From contig JALVKK010000345.1 of assembly GCA_027033875.1 (NCBI GenBank), positions 1-12,567 on the forward strand: a stretch of 12,567 nucleotides of DNA, read 5' to 3'. Position 1 is the first letter of the stretch. Each line of letters begins with the position of its first letter. Below the pieces are notes generated by a model. The model saw only the letters and a program-made list of their open reading frames with translations. It had not been told where the DNA came from and did not search any database. The DNA comes from Flavobacteriales bacterium. Its GTDB lineage: Bacteria > Bacteroidota > Bacteroidia > Flavobacteriales > Flavobacteriaceae. Shown piece after piece: positions 1-6,579 of the stretch. Position numbers and translations under genes: made by a program.

Positions 1-43
1 AAGCTTAATTTTTTTGCACACTATATTTAACACCTAACATCTG

Positions 44-71
44 TTGAATAACAAAAAAAAATGTAAATTTG
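44..71 (+). promoter_or_regulatory. Predicted Bacteroidota promoter for the helix-repeat gene
   Basis: A TTG at 44-46, a 17-nt spacer and TAAATTTG at 64-71 match the Bacteroidota sigma-70 pattern (TTG, 17-23 nt, TAnnTTTG). The -7 box ends 32 nt before the ATG at 104. This is the only promoter in the window where I also see a fitting -33 TTG. Inferred from the motif only. Confidence 0.6.
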
Positions 72-103
72 CAACAAATTAACTAATTTAAAATACAACT
101 ATT

Positions 104-562
104 ATGGGATTAATGGATTCATTAAAAAAAATGTTCGGTCAAGCCAAAGTAAAAGCCGAAGAATTAGCCGAAGATGCTAACGAATTTGTAGAAAAAACGG
201 CCAAAGTTGCCGATGAAAAATTTGATAAAATCAGTGAGGATTTGAAAGAAAGCACCAAAGATTTGCGAGAGAAAGCCGCTGATGTTTTGGAAGATGTAAC
301 AGAAAAAACCAAAGAAGTGGCAAGTGAAGTAACCGAAGGTTTGAAAAAAGCCGGAGAAGATTTGATGGAAGAAACCAAAGATTTGCGCGAAAAAGCCGCA
401 AGTGTGGTCGAAAAAGTTTCGGATAAAGCATCGGAAGTAGCCGATAAAGTAACCGAAAAGGTCAATGATATTAGCGGAAAAGAAGAAAAGCTAGCCGAAA
501 ATGATGAGACTGCGGAAACAACAGATGAAACAGCAACGGAAAATCCGGCTGACGAAGCCTAA
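104..562 (+). CDS. Cytoplasmic amphipathic-helix repeat protein (LEA/apolipoprotein-like)
   Basis: A 152-residue protein of unknown function. It has no signal peptide or membrane segment. Residues 1-18 form a short start helix with hydrophobic positions (MGLMDSLKKMFG), residues 18-125 are Lys/Glu/Ala/Val-rich with almost no Gly or Pro, and residues 126-152 are an acidic, Thr/Glu-rich probably disordered tail. A 40-residue repeat is visible: TKDLREKAA occurs at residues 51-59 and again at 91-99. Inside it runs an 11-residue period, for example EKAADVLEDVT then EKTKEVASEVT. Such 11-mers form long amphipathic helices in group 3 LEA proteins, apolipoproteins and synucleins that bind membranes or protect against stress. 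That role is inferred from composition, not homology. The gene is monocistronic, with its own promoter and terminator. The ATG at 104 follows an A-rich leader without a Shine-Dalgarno sequence. Confidence 0.8.
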   Translation: MGLMDSLKKMFGQAKVKAEELAEDANEFVEKTAKVADEKFDKISEDLKESTKDLREKAADVLEDVTEKTKEVASEVTEGLKKAGEDLMEETKDLREKAASVVEKVSDKASEVADKVTEKVNDISGKEEKLAENDETAETTDETATENPADEA

Positions 563-574
563 AAATACTTATTT

Positions 575-622
575 TTATAATCAAACAACGGGCTGAAATT
601 TCAGCCCGTTGTTTGATTATAA
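575..622 (+). terminator. Perfect 48-bp palindrome, likely terminator
   Basis: Arms of 24 nt (575-598 and 599-622) are perfectly complementary with no unpaired spacer; the central AAATTT would form the loop. The core CAACGGGCTGA/TCAGCCCGTTG is GC-rich. It starts 12 nt after the stop codon of the helix-repeat gene and precedes the thrS promoter. There is no long U-tract beyond the stem, so termination efficiency is uncertain. Confidence 0.75.
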
Positions 623-656
623 TCATTAATATAATAATGTATATGAATTTTTGTAT

Positions 657-664
657 TAAATTTG
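657..664 (+). promoter_or_regulatory. Predicted -7 box of the thrS operon
   Basis: TAAATTTG at 657-664 matches TAnnTTTG and ends 37 nt before the thrS ATG. I see no good -33 TTG at the usual distance. It lies just past the upstream terminator, consistent with thrS starting a new transcription unit. Confidence 0.5.
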
Positions 665-670
665 CACCCA

Positions 671-698
671 ACTTTCAACTTTTAACTTTCAACTTAAT
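671..698 (+). repeat. Heptamer repeat in the thrS leader
   Basis: ACTTTCA (671-677), ACTTTTA (678-684), ACTTTCA (685-691) and a decayed ACTTAAT (692-698) run directly up to the thrS start at 702. The same heptamers lie before tnaA at 7719-7753. The run is pyrimidine/A-rich and occupies the position where a ribosome-binding site would be. Confidence 0.8.
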
Positions 699-701
699 AA
701 C

Positions 702-2648
702 ATGAACATCAAAATTACCTTACCGGACGGCAGCATCAAAGAATATCCCGGCGGTGTAACACCTTACGAAGTAGCAAAAGATATCAGCGAAGCTTTGGCA
801 CGCAATGTCATTTCAGCCAAGTTTAACGATAAAAAAGTGGAAACAAGCACCCCTTTAACTAACGATGGTAGTTTGGTTTTATATACGTGGAACGACGACG
901 AAGGTAAAAAAACTTTTTGGCACTCATCGGCTCACTTGATGGCACAAGCTATTTTAAAATATTATCCCGAAGCCAAATTAACCATAGGACCGGCTATTGA
1001 TAGCGGATTTTATTATGATGTTGATTTTGGTGACCGGCAATTTTCTGAAAAAGATTTTGAAAAAATCGAAAAGAAAATGCTGGAAATTGCCAAAGGTAAA
1101 CACCAATTTAAGTTGCGAAAAGTCTCTAAAAAAGACGCTTTGGATTTGTATCAAAAAGAGAAAAATCCGTTCAAAATCGAGTTAATTGAAAATTTGAATG
1201 ATGGTGAAATCAGTTTTTGCGACCACGACGATTTTACCGATTTATGTCGCGGCGGACATATTCCGCATACCGGATTGATTAAAGCCGTCAAACTGCTCAA
1301 TGTAGCCGGTGCTTACTGGCGAGGCGATGAAACCAAACCGCAATTGACAAGAGTTTACGGTATTTCATTCCCTAAACAAAAACTGCTTAAAGAACATTTA
1401 GCATTGCTCGAAGAAGCCAAAAAACGCGACCATCGTAAATTGGGCAAAGAATTAGAATTGTTCGCTTTTTCAAACACCGTAGGTCAAGGTTTGCCGTTGT
1501 GGTTGCCCAAAGGTGCCGCTTTGCGCGAACGTTTGGAAAACTTTTTGAAAAAAGCACAGAAAAAAGCCGGTTATCAACAAGTGGTTACACCGCATATAGG
1601 TCATAAAAATCTCTATGTTACTTCCGGACACTACGAAAAATACGGACAAGATAGTTTTCAGCCGATTCAAACACCTAAGGAAGGCGAAGAGTTTTTGCTC
1701 AAACCCATGAATTGTCCGCACCATATCGAAATATTTAAAACCAAACCATACAGTTATAAAGATTTGCCGGTACGATTTGCCGAGTTCGGTACGGTTTACC
1801 GCTACGAACAAAGCGGCGAATTACACGGATTGACCCGCGTTCGCGGTTTCACCCAAGACGATGCACATATATTCTGTACACCCGACCAACTGCTCGACGA
1901 ATTTAAAAAAGTTATCGATTTGGTTATGTATGTATTCGGTTCATTGGGATTTGAAAATTTTACAGCACAAATTTCACTTCGAGACAAAGAAGATCACAGT
2001 AAATATATAGGCAGTGATGAAAATTGGGAACGAGCTGAGCAAGCCATTATACAAGCGGCAAAAGATAAAAAATTGAACACCGTTACCGAATACGGCGAAG
2101 CTGCCTTTTACGGACCAAAATTAGATTTTATGGTCAAAGATGCTTTGGGTCGCAGTTGGCAATTAGGTACCATTCAAGTCGATTACAATCTGCCGGAGCG
2201 TTTTGATTTGACTTATACCGGCGCTGACAACAAAGCACATCGTCCGGTGATGATACACCGGGCGCCATTCGGTTCTATGGAACGATTTATCGCTATTTTG
2301 TTGGAACATACAGCCGGTAATTTTCCGCTATGGCTGACACCGGAACAAGTTAAAATTTTGCCTATTAGCGAAAAATATGAAAAATATGCAAAAAAAGTTT
2401 TAAATTTGCTCGATATTTCGGATATTCGCGCTACCGTTGATTTGCGAAATGAAAAGGTTGGTAGAAAAATCCGCGATGCCGAAGTGATGAAGGTGCCTTA
2501 TATGATTATTATAGGCGAAAAAGAAGCTGATAACGGCACGGTTTCCGTAAGGAAACACAAAGAAGGAGATTTGGGCAGTTTTAAGATCAACGAATTTGTC
2601 GATTTTATGCACAAAGAAGCCCGAAAAGACCTTAAAAAATTTGAATAG
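702..2648 (+). CDS. thrS: Threonine--tRNA ligase
   Basis: Charges tRNA-Thr with threonine in the cytoplasm and hydrolyses mischarged Ser-tRNA-Thr. At 648 residues it is the normal full length. Domains in order: TGS domain (about 1-62); N2 editing domain with HSSAH (H74, H78) and the distal pair C182/H186 in DLCRGGH; class II catalytic core with zinc ligands C338 (KPMNCPHH), H389 and H519; motif 2 around residues 378-391 (TRVRGFTQDDAHIF); motif 3 around 519-532 (HRAPFGSMERF); and the C-terminal anticodon-binding domain (about 548-648). All editing and catalytic residues I looked for are present. It is the first gene of thrS-infC-rpmI-rplT, a widely conserved bacterial order, and ends 20 nt before the infC start. 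The ATG at 702 gives the standard N-terminus; its leader is the heptamer repeat with no Shine-Dalgarno sequence. Confidence 0.98.
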   Translation: MNIKITLPDGSIKEYPGGVTPYEVAKDISEALARNVISAKFNDKKVETSTPLTNDGSLVLYTWNDDEGKKTFWHSSAHLMAQAILKYYPEAKLTIGPAIDSGFYYDVDFGDRQFSEKDFEKIEKKMLEIAKGKHQFKLRKVSKKDALDLYQKEKNPFKIELIENLNDGEISFCDHDDFTDLCRGGHIPHTGLIKAVKLLNVAGAYWRGDETKPQLTRVYGISFPKQKLLKEHLALLEEAKKRDHRKLGKELELFAFSNTVGQGLPLWLPKGAALRERLENFLKKAQKKAGYQQVVTPHIGHKNLYVTSGHYEKYGQDSFQPIQTPKEGEEFLLKPMNCPHHIEIFKTKPYSYKDLPVRFAEFGTVYRYEQSGELHGLTRVRGFTQDDAHIFCTPDQLLDEFKKVIDLVMYVFGSLGFENFTAQISLRDKEDHSKYIGSDENWERAEQAIIQAAKDKKLNTVTEYGEAAFYGPKLDFMVKDALGRSWQLGTIQVDYNLPERFDLTYTGADNKAHRPVMIHRAPFGSMERFIAILLEHTAGNFPLWLTPEQVKILPISEKYEKYAKKVLNLLDISDIRATVDLRNEKVGRKIRDAEVMKVPYMIIIGEKEADNGTVSVRKHKEGDLGSFKINEFVDFMHKEARKDLKKFE

Positions 2649-2668
2649 TAACCATAAAATATACAACA

Positions 2669-3235
2669 ATAGCAATACGTAGAAGACGCAGTAGAAGACC
2701 GGGAAGGGTAATCAAAAAAAAACCGCATCGTATCAATGACGAAATTACCGTTAGAGAAGTTCGATTAGTCGGTGATAACGTTGAGGTTGGTGTTTACCCG
2801 CTTAGAGAGGCACTTAGAATTGCCGAAGAAGAAGGTTTGGATTTGGTAGAGATATCACCCAAAGCCGACCCGCCGGTTTGTAAGATTTTGGATTACAAGA
2901 AATTCTTGTACGACCAAAAAAAGAAAGAAAAAGCCATCAAGGCGAAAACGCAAAAGGTAACGCTCAAAGAGATTAGATTTGGGCCCAATACCGACGACCA
3001 CGATTACGAATTTAAGAAGAAACACGCTATGAATTTTCTCAAAGACGGGAATAAATTGAAAGCATATGTGTTCTTCAAAGGTCGTTCTATTATTTTTAAA
3101 GACCAAGGACAAATACTATTGTTACGCTTGGCGCAAGATTTGGAAGAATACGGCAAAGTAGAACAAATGCCTAAATTGGAAGGAAAAAAAATGATTATGT
3201 TGATGTCGCCCAAATCACAAAAGAAAAAAAATTAG
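2669..3235 (+). CDS. infC: Translation initiation factor IF-3, AUA start
   Basis: Binds the 30S subunit, prevents premature 50S joining and checks the start codon. In frame, the conserved N-domain (HRINDEI, VRLVGDNVE, LDLVEISPKADPPVCKI) begins far upstream of the first standard start, a TTG at 2837 that lies inside the conserved LDLVEIS. Between the in-frame stop TGA at 2642 and 2837 I find no ATG, GTG or TTG. Initiating at ATA 2669 gives M-A-I-R-R-R, the N-terminus seen in relatives, and 188 residues, a normal length. The C-domain follows the Lys-rich linker (YDQKKKEKAIKAK) with KEIRFGPNTDDHDYEFK. Rare start codons (AUU in E. coli) let IF3 repress its own synthesis; that this AUA does the same is inference. 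ATA 2675 is an alternative start. Second gene of the operon. Confidence 0.93.
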   Translation: MAIRRRRSRRPGRVIKKKPHRINDEITVREVRLVGDNVEVGVYPLREALRIAEEEGLDLVEISPKADPPVCKILDYKKFLYDQKKKEKAIKAKTQKVTLKEIRFGPNTDDHDYEFKKKHAMNFLKDGNKLKAYVFFKGRSIIFKDQGQILLLRLAQDLEEYGKVEQMPKLEGKKMIMLMSPKSQKKKN

Positions 3236-3264
3236 ATATAAATAATATATAAAGAAGAAGGATT

Positions 3265-3462
3265 ATGCCAAAATTAAAAGTAAAAGCCAGTGCCAAGAAA
3301 CGGTTCAAATTGACCGGTTCGGGCAAAATCAAAAGAAAACATGCTTATAAAAGTCATATCTTGACTAAAAAAAGCAAAAAACGTAAGTTGCGGTTGACGC
3401 ATACGACCTTAGTAAGCGACGCCGACAAAAACAACGTATTAACATCACTGGGATTGAAATAA
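3265..3462 (+). CDS. rpmI: 50S ribosomal protein L35 (bL35)
   Basis: A 65-residue, very basic large-subunit protein of normal length. The N-terminus MPKLKVKASAKKRFKLTGSGKIKR and the HAYKSHILTKKSKKRKLR segment are the conserved family blocks. It lies 29 nt after infC in the usual infC-rpmI-rplT order. The leader just before the ATG is purine-rich (AAAGAAGAAGGATT), the closest thing to a Shine-Dalgarno sequence in this window. No zinc-binding Cys motif is present. Confidence 0.97.
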   Translation: MPKLKVKASAKKRFKLTGSGKIKRKHAYKSHILTKKSKKRKLRLTHTTLVSDADKNNVLTSLGLK

Positions 3463-3531
3463 ATTCCGGCGATTTGGTAGATTTATTAACCCTGGAACAG
3501 TGCAATAAATTTAAAAAAATCAAGTGTCAAA

Positions 3532-3539
3532 TAACTTTG
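3532..3539 (+). promoter_or_regulatory. Candidate internal promoter (-7 box) for rplT
   Basis: TAACTTTG fits TAnnTTTG and ends 29 nt before the rplT ATG, the same geometry as the other boxes in this window. It lies in an unusually wide (106-nt) gap inside an otherwise tightly packed operon. No -33 TTG is visible, so this remains a candidate. Confidence 0.4.
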
Positions 3540-3568
3540 ACCGCCTGTTACAAAAAAATCAGTAAACT

Positions 3569-3913
3569 ATGCCTAGATCAGTAAACTCAGTAGCAAAAAG
3601 AAGACGTCGTAAAAAAATCCTAAAACAAGCAAAAGGATATTTCGGACGCAGAAAAAATGTCTATACAGTCGCAAAAAATGCGGTTGAAAAAGCGATGCTT
3701 TACGCATACAGAGACAGAAAACAAAAAAAACGTAACTTTAGAAGTTTGTGGATACAACGTATCAATGCAGCAGCCCGCGAGCACGGTATGTCATATTCGC
3801 AATTTATGGGAAAAATTCACGCCAACGACATCGACTTAAACCGTAAAGTTCTAGCCGATTTGGCCATGAACCACCCCGATGCTTTTAAAGCCATCGTTGA
3901 CAAAATCAAATAA
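3569..3913 (+). CDS. rplT: 50S ribosomal protein L20 (bL20)
   Basis: A 114-residue 23S rRNA-binding protein needed early in 50S assembly; length is normal. The basic extended N-terminus (MPRSVNSVAKRRRRKKILKQ) is followed by the signature AKGYFGRRKN, then KKRNFRSLWIQRINAAAREHGMSYS and the C-terminal globular part (LNRKVLADLAMNHPDAF). It is the last gene of the operon, separated from rpmI by 106 nt that may hold an additional promoter. In other bacteria L20 represses its own operon at an RNA operator. I could not identify such an operator here. A strong terminator follows. Confidence 0.98.
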   Translation: MPRSVNSVAKRRRRKKILKQAKGYFGRRKNVYTVAKNAVEKAMLYAYRDRKQKKRNFRSLWIQRINAAAREHGMSYSQFMGKIHANDIDLNRKVLADLAMNHPDAFKAIVDKIK

Positions 3914-3928
3914 TAACGGATTTATTAT

Positions 3929-3982
3929 TTATATCTAACAACAAAAGGAAGCTCTTGCGCTTCCTTTTGTTGTTAGATATAA
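3929..3982 (+). terminator. Terminator of the thrS-rplT operon
   Basis: A perfect 24-bp stem (3929-3952 with 3959-3982) closes a 6-nt loop TCTTGC. The inner part AAAAGGAAGC/GCTTCCTTTT carries most of the GC. It begins 16 nt after the rplT stop codon. Confidence 0.85.
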
Positions 3983-4048
3983 CCAAATTTACTTTTACAA
4001 TATTTCAATAATATTATTACTTTTATAGTTAAATTAAATTTAATAAAA

Positions 4049-5272
4049 ATGAAAAAATTATTCTTATTCATCTTGTTATTTGTCAGCGGATTTAATATGT
4101 CTGCCCAAATCAAAAACAACAAAATTTTTACCAATACCAATGGCAGTAAATATGTGTTTAAAACGCTCAAACTTCTTAATAATACTCCCGTCAAAGATCA
4201 AAATCGTACCGGAACTTGTTGGAGTTTTTCGGGACTGTCGTTTATTGAATCTGAATTACTTCGTCAAGGCAAAGGTACTTACAACTTATCAGAAATGTGG
4301 ATTGCCCGTAATGCTTATCTCGGTAAAGCTCGCAATTTTCTGTTAATGGACGGACATGCCAATTTTGGCGAAGGAGGAGAATTTCATGATATTCCTTGGG
4401 TGATCAGACATTACGGTATAGTTCCCGAATATGCCTATCCGGGCAAAGTTTACGGTGGCGACAAACATAACCATGCCGAATTGCAAGCTGTATTATCAGG
4501 CATGGTCAATGCTTTAAAAGGCAAACCGCAAAATCATAAATTGACCAAATCTTGGAAAAAAGCATACACCGAAGTGGTTGACGCTTACCTGGGTGATGTA
4601 CCTGACAATACCGAAGATCTTACTTTTAAAGCTGACGGTAAAACTTATACACCTAAATCTTTTGCTAAACATTTAGGCTTAAATATGGACGACTATGTCG
4701 AATTGACCTCGTTTACACACCACCCCTATTACAAAGCTTTTGCTATGGAAATCCCGGACAACTGGCAAATGCACACCACTTTCAATATACCGTTAGACGA
4801 ATTGATGAAAATTGCCAATGACGCCATTATGAAAGGTTACACATTTGCTTGGGGAGCAGACGTGTCGGAAAAAGGCTTTTCGCATCGTAAAGGTTTGGCT
4901 ATTTTTCCCGAAGATGAACGCACGGTTCAAGATAAAAAAAGTAAAGATTTGTATTTTGAAGAATACGGCGAAAAAATCCCCAATGCTTTTTATCAACCGG
5001 TAAAAGAAAAAATTGTTACACCTCAAGAACGTCAAGAAGCCTTTGAAAACGGCGAAACTACCGATGACCACGGTATGCATATCGTAGGTATTGTCAAAGA
5101 CCAAAAAGGCAATAAATATTTTGTCGTAAAAAATTCTTGGGGAACCAAATACAACGATTTGAACGGGTACTTTTTAGCCTCTTATCCGTTTTTCAGAGCC
5201 AAAACCATCGATATTTATGTACACAAAGATGCGCTACCCAAAAAATTAAAACAAAAATTGGGAATAAAATAA
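4049..5272 (+). CDS. Secreted C1B (bleomycin hydrolase/PepC-like) cysteine peptidase
   Basis: A papain-fold cysteine peptidase of 407 residues. Residues 1-20 are a Sec signal peptide (basic MKK, hydrophobic LFLFILLFVSGF, likely cleavage around SA/Q), so the enzyme should act in the periplasm or beyond, whereas classical PepC and bleomycin hydrolase are cytoplasmic. Catalytic set: oxyanion Gln51 and nucleophile Cys57 in VKDQNRTGTCWSFSG; His341 in DDHGMHIVG (spacing to Gly347 as in papain); Asn362 in VKNSWG. The long insertion between residues about 135 and 250 is typical of the C1B branch. There is no Cys lipobox and no T9SS tail. Substrate unknown; aminopeptidase-type trimming of peptides is the family activity. 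Monocistronic, between two terminators. I found no clear TAnnTTTG box in its leader. Confidence 0.9.
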   Translation: MKKLFLFILLFVSGFNMSAQIKNNKIFTNTNGSKYVFKTLKLLNNTPVKDQNRTGTCWSFSGLSFIESELLRQGKGTYNLSEMWIARNAYLGKARNFLLMDGHANFGEGGEFHDIPWVIRHYGIVPEYAYPGKVYGGDKHNHAELQAVLSGMVNALKGKPQNHKLTKSWKKAYTEVVDAYLGDVPDNTEDLTFKADGKTYTPKSFAKHLGLNMDDYVELTSFTHHPYYKAFAMEIPDNWQMHTTFNIPLDELMKIANDAIMKGYTFAWGADVSEKGFSHRKGLAIFPEDERTVQDKKSKDLYFEEYGEKIPNAFYQPVKEKIVTPQERQEAFENGETTDDHGMHIVGIVKDQKGNKYFVVKNSWGTKYNDLNGYFLASYPFFRAKTIDIYVHKDALPKKLKQKLGIK

Positions 5273-5294
5273 ATGTATTATTTTCGTAAAAAAT

Positions 5295-5327
5295 AAAAAC
5301 CTACCCGACATATTCGAGTAGGTTTTT
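5295..5327. terminator. Bidirectional terminator between convergent genes
   Basis: AAAAACCTAC (5295-5304) pairs with GTAGGTTTTT (5318-5327), and CGA/TCG-type inner pairs extend it after one mismatch. A-tracts and T-tracts flank the GC part on both sides, so it can serve both the C1B peptidase gene (ending 5272) and the minus-strand gene ending at 5348. Confidence 0.8.
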
Positions 5328-5347
5328 TAAGGTGTGTATTATTGTTA

Positions 5348-5884
5348 CTATTTTTTGGGACGAACGACTCGTCCGGCACTTTTTTTATGCATGATTGAAC
5401 GTCTGCGTTTCATATCATTACGATTTTTGACTCTTTTGGTTACCAGTTTATGATTAAATTTTCGTTCCAATCTGAAATAACGAATAACCTTTTCTGGCGG
5501 TAAAATTTTGGTAAGTTCTTTGGTAAATCCGGCTTCCAATTCGTATAATTGTCTGTCTAACTCCAATTTGCGTTCAATGATTTTGTGCATTGCTTCTCTA
5601 TTGGTTTCAGACATTTTTTCTTTTCTGCTTCTTTCAACAATTTCCTTTCTATAACTTTTTTTAAGAGAATTTTTTTTAGTAGCATATCTTTTGTAAGCTA
5701 CTTCAAAATTTTTACTTTCTACTTCGTTCAATTCGAGATTTTTCTTGAAATAGGTTATTTTTTTTTCAAAAATCTTTTCTTTTTGCTCTTGTTTGACGCT
5801 TCTTACAGAAATTCGTTTTTGAGCGTATCCGTTTGCGGATAGCAAAAAAAGTGCTATCAAACTCATAATAATTGACTGTTTCAT
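5348..5884 (-). CDS. Secreted Spy/CpxP-like (LTXXQ-type) helical protein
   Basis: A 178-residue protein with a signal peptide (MKQSIIMSLIALFLLSANGYA, cleavage about 21/22). The mature part is predicted all-helical and strongly charged: ITYFKKNLELNEVESKNFEVAYKRY (residues 43-67), a long helix around 75-125 (with MHKIIERKLELDRQLYELE), then LTKILPPEKVIRYFRLERKF (124-143). The pattern of two 'L-x-x-x-x-x-x-F' helical blocks and the late 'iLpPEkvi-x-x-E-x-x-F' block resembles the small periplasmic proteins that Bacteroidota annotations call Spy/CpxP or heavy-metal sensor proteins. The last 35 residues are exceptionally rich in Lys/Arg. Spy-type proteins are chaperones or envelope-stress sensors; which applies here is unknown. 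No adjacent sigma or anti-sigma factor gene is seen. It is convergent with the C1B peptidase. Confidence 0.75.
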   Translation of the reverse strand: MKQSIIMSLIALFLLSANGYAQKRISVRSVKQEQKEKIFEKKITYFKKNLELNEVESKNFEVAYKRYATKKNSLKKSYRKEIVERSRKEKMSETNREAMHKIIERKLELDRQLYELEAGFTKELTKILPPEKVIRYFRLERKFNHKLVTKRVKNRNDMKRRRSIMHKKSAGRVVRPKK

Positions 5885-6024
5885 ATTTATAGGTTTTAAT
5901 AATTAATATTTAGACTGATTTATTATTTGCCATACAAATAAAGTGCCATTCGAACAAAAATCGGATAATTTTAGAAATTATTATTGAATTGATATAAATA
6001 TGACATAGATTTTGTAAATAAATT

Positions 6025-6065
6025 AAAAAAAAAGTTTAACAAACAAAACAGATGTTTATTAAACT
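6025..6065 (-). terminator. Intrinsic terminator of the START-like gene
   Basis: Read on the minus strand, AGTTTAA pairs with TTAAACT (6065-6059 with 6039-6033), and an inner AAAC/GTTT adds four pairs through a U-G wobble. In plus-strand RNA that position would be a C-A mismatch, so the stem favours the minus strand. The hairpin is followed on the minus strand by nine U residues (A-run 6025-6033). It lies about 30 nt past the stop of the minus-strand gene at 6094. Confidence 0.65.
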
Positions 6066-6093
6066 ATGTAGGTTTTGAGAAAGTAAAAATTAA

Positions 6094-6486
6094 CTATACA
6101 GCTCCGATGATGTGTTTCAAATCATTGATTTGATTTTCCCAAAGCAGTCGTGTTTCTTCTTCTTCATCTTCATCGCAAAAATCAGTTACTAACAGCGAAA
6201 CATCTTTGGTCAATTCATCTACTATAATTTTAAATTCGATATATGTTCCTGTTTCTTTATCGTCATCGTCCAGCCATTTGTATTTAACTCTTTCGTTGTC
6301 TTTTCTGGTTACGATTTTGGCTTTTTCTTCAACACCATCCCAGATAAAAGTATAAAGTTTACCACGCGAATTAACATCATCGGCAAACCAACCGCTCAAA
6401 CCTGAAGGTGTGGTTAAGTATTGAAAAATCATACTTGGGGAAGCATGAATGGGAAATTCTATTTCGATTTTAATCTTTTTACTCAT
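6094..6486 (-). CDS. START-like domain protein (SRPBCC/AHSA1-like)
   Basis: A 130-residue cytoplasmic protein of the small START-like family common in Bacteroidota. The start MSKKIKIEIEFPIHASPSMIFQYLTTPSGLSGWFADDV matches the first strand, helix and 'p-xLxxWF' turn of SRPBCC folds. FIWDGVEEKAKI (about 47-58) and VKYKWLDDDD (67-76) are further strands, and ENQINDLKHIIG (117-128) is the closing helix. Two acidic patches stand out, DDDDKE at 73-78 and DEDEEEE at 105-111. The family binds hydrophobic ligands or partners in a central cavity; no specific ligand can be inferred. It is divergent from prfB, with about 93 nt between the two starts. A TATATTTTG lies at 6518-6510 on the minus strand, a one-base-off promoter-like box. 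Confidence 0.85.
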   Translation of the reverse strand: MSKKIKIEIEFPIHASPSMIFQYLTTPSGLSGWFADDVNSRGKLYTFIWDGVEEKAKIVTRKDNERVKYKWLDDDDKETGTYIEFKIIVDELTKDVSLLVTDFCDEDEEEETRLLWENQINDLKHIIGAV

Positions 6487-6550
6487 AAATCAATTCTTAT
6501 TTTGACGCACAAAATATAAATAAAAATTCAATAATAAAAATATATTGTAT

Positions 6551-6558
6551 TATTTTTG
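6551..6558 (+). promoter_or_regulatory. Predicted -7 box of prfB
   Basis: TATTTTTG fits TAnnTTTG and ends 21 nt before the prfB ATG at 6580. No -33 TTG is visible at the usual spacing. Confidence 0.45.
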
Positions 6559-6579
6559 TCAAAAATAAAATGTTTTTTT

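Noticed and set aside
1..6. Window begins exactly at AAGCTT (HindIII site)
   Set aside because: It could mark a clone end, but a six-base match at an edge is too weak to interpret.
139..465. 108-residue minus-strand frame opposite the helix-repeat gene
   Set aside because: Its Ser/Thr/Phe/Leu-rich translation is the mirror of the Lys/Glu/Ala repeat codons; the plus-strand gene has promoter, start and terminator.
471..671. 66-residue minus-strand frame across the first terminator
   Set aside because: It crosses the 48-bp palindrome and the thrS promoter and has no family features.
2837..3235. infC annotated from TTG 2837
   Set aside because: This start falls inside the conserved LDLVEISPKADPP block and would remove most of the IF3 N-domain.
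3463..3531. L20-binding autoregulatory RNA between rpmI and rplT
   Set aside because: I could not find a stable helix resembling the 23S rRNA site; only 4-bp complementarities were seen.
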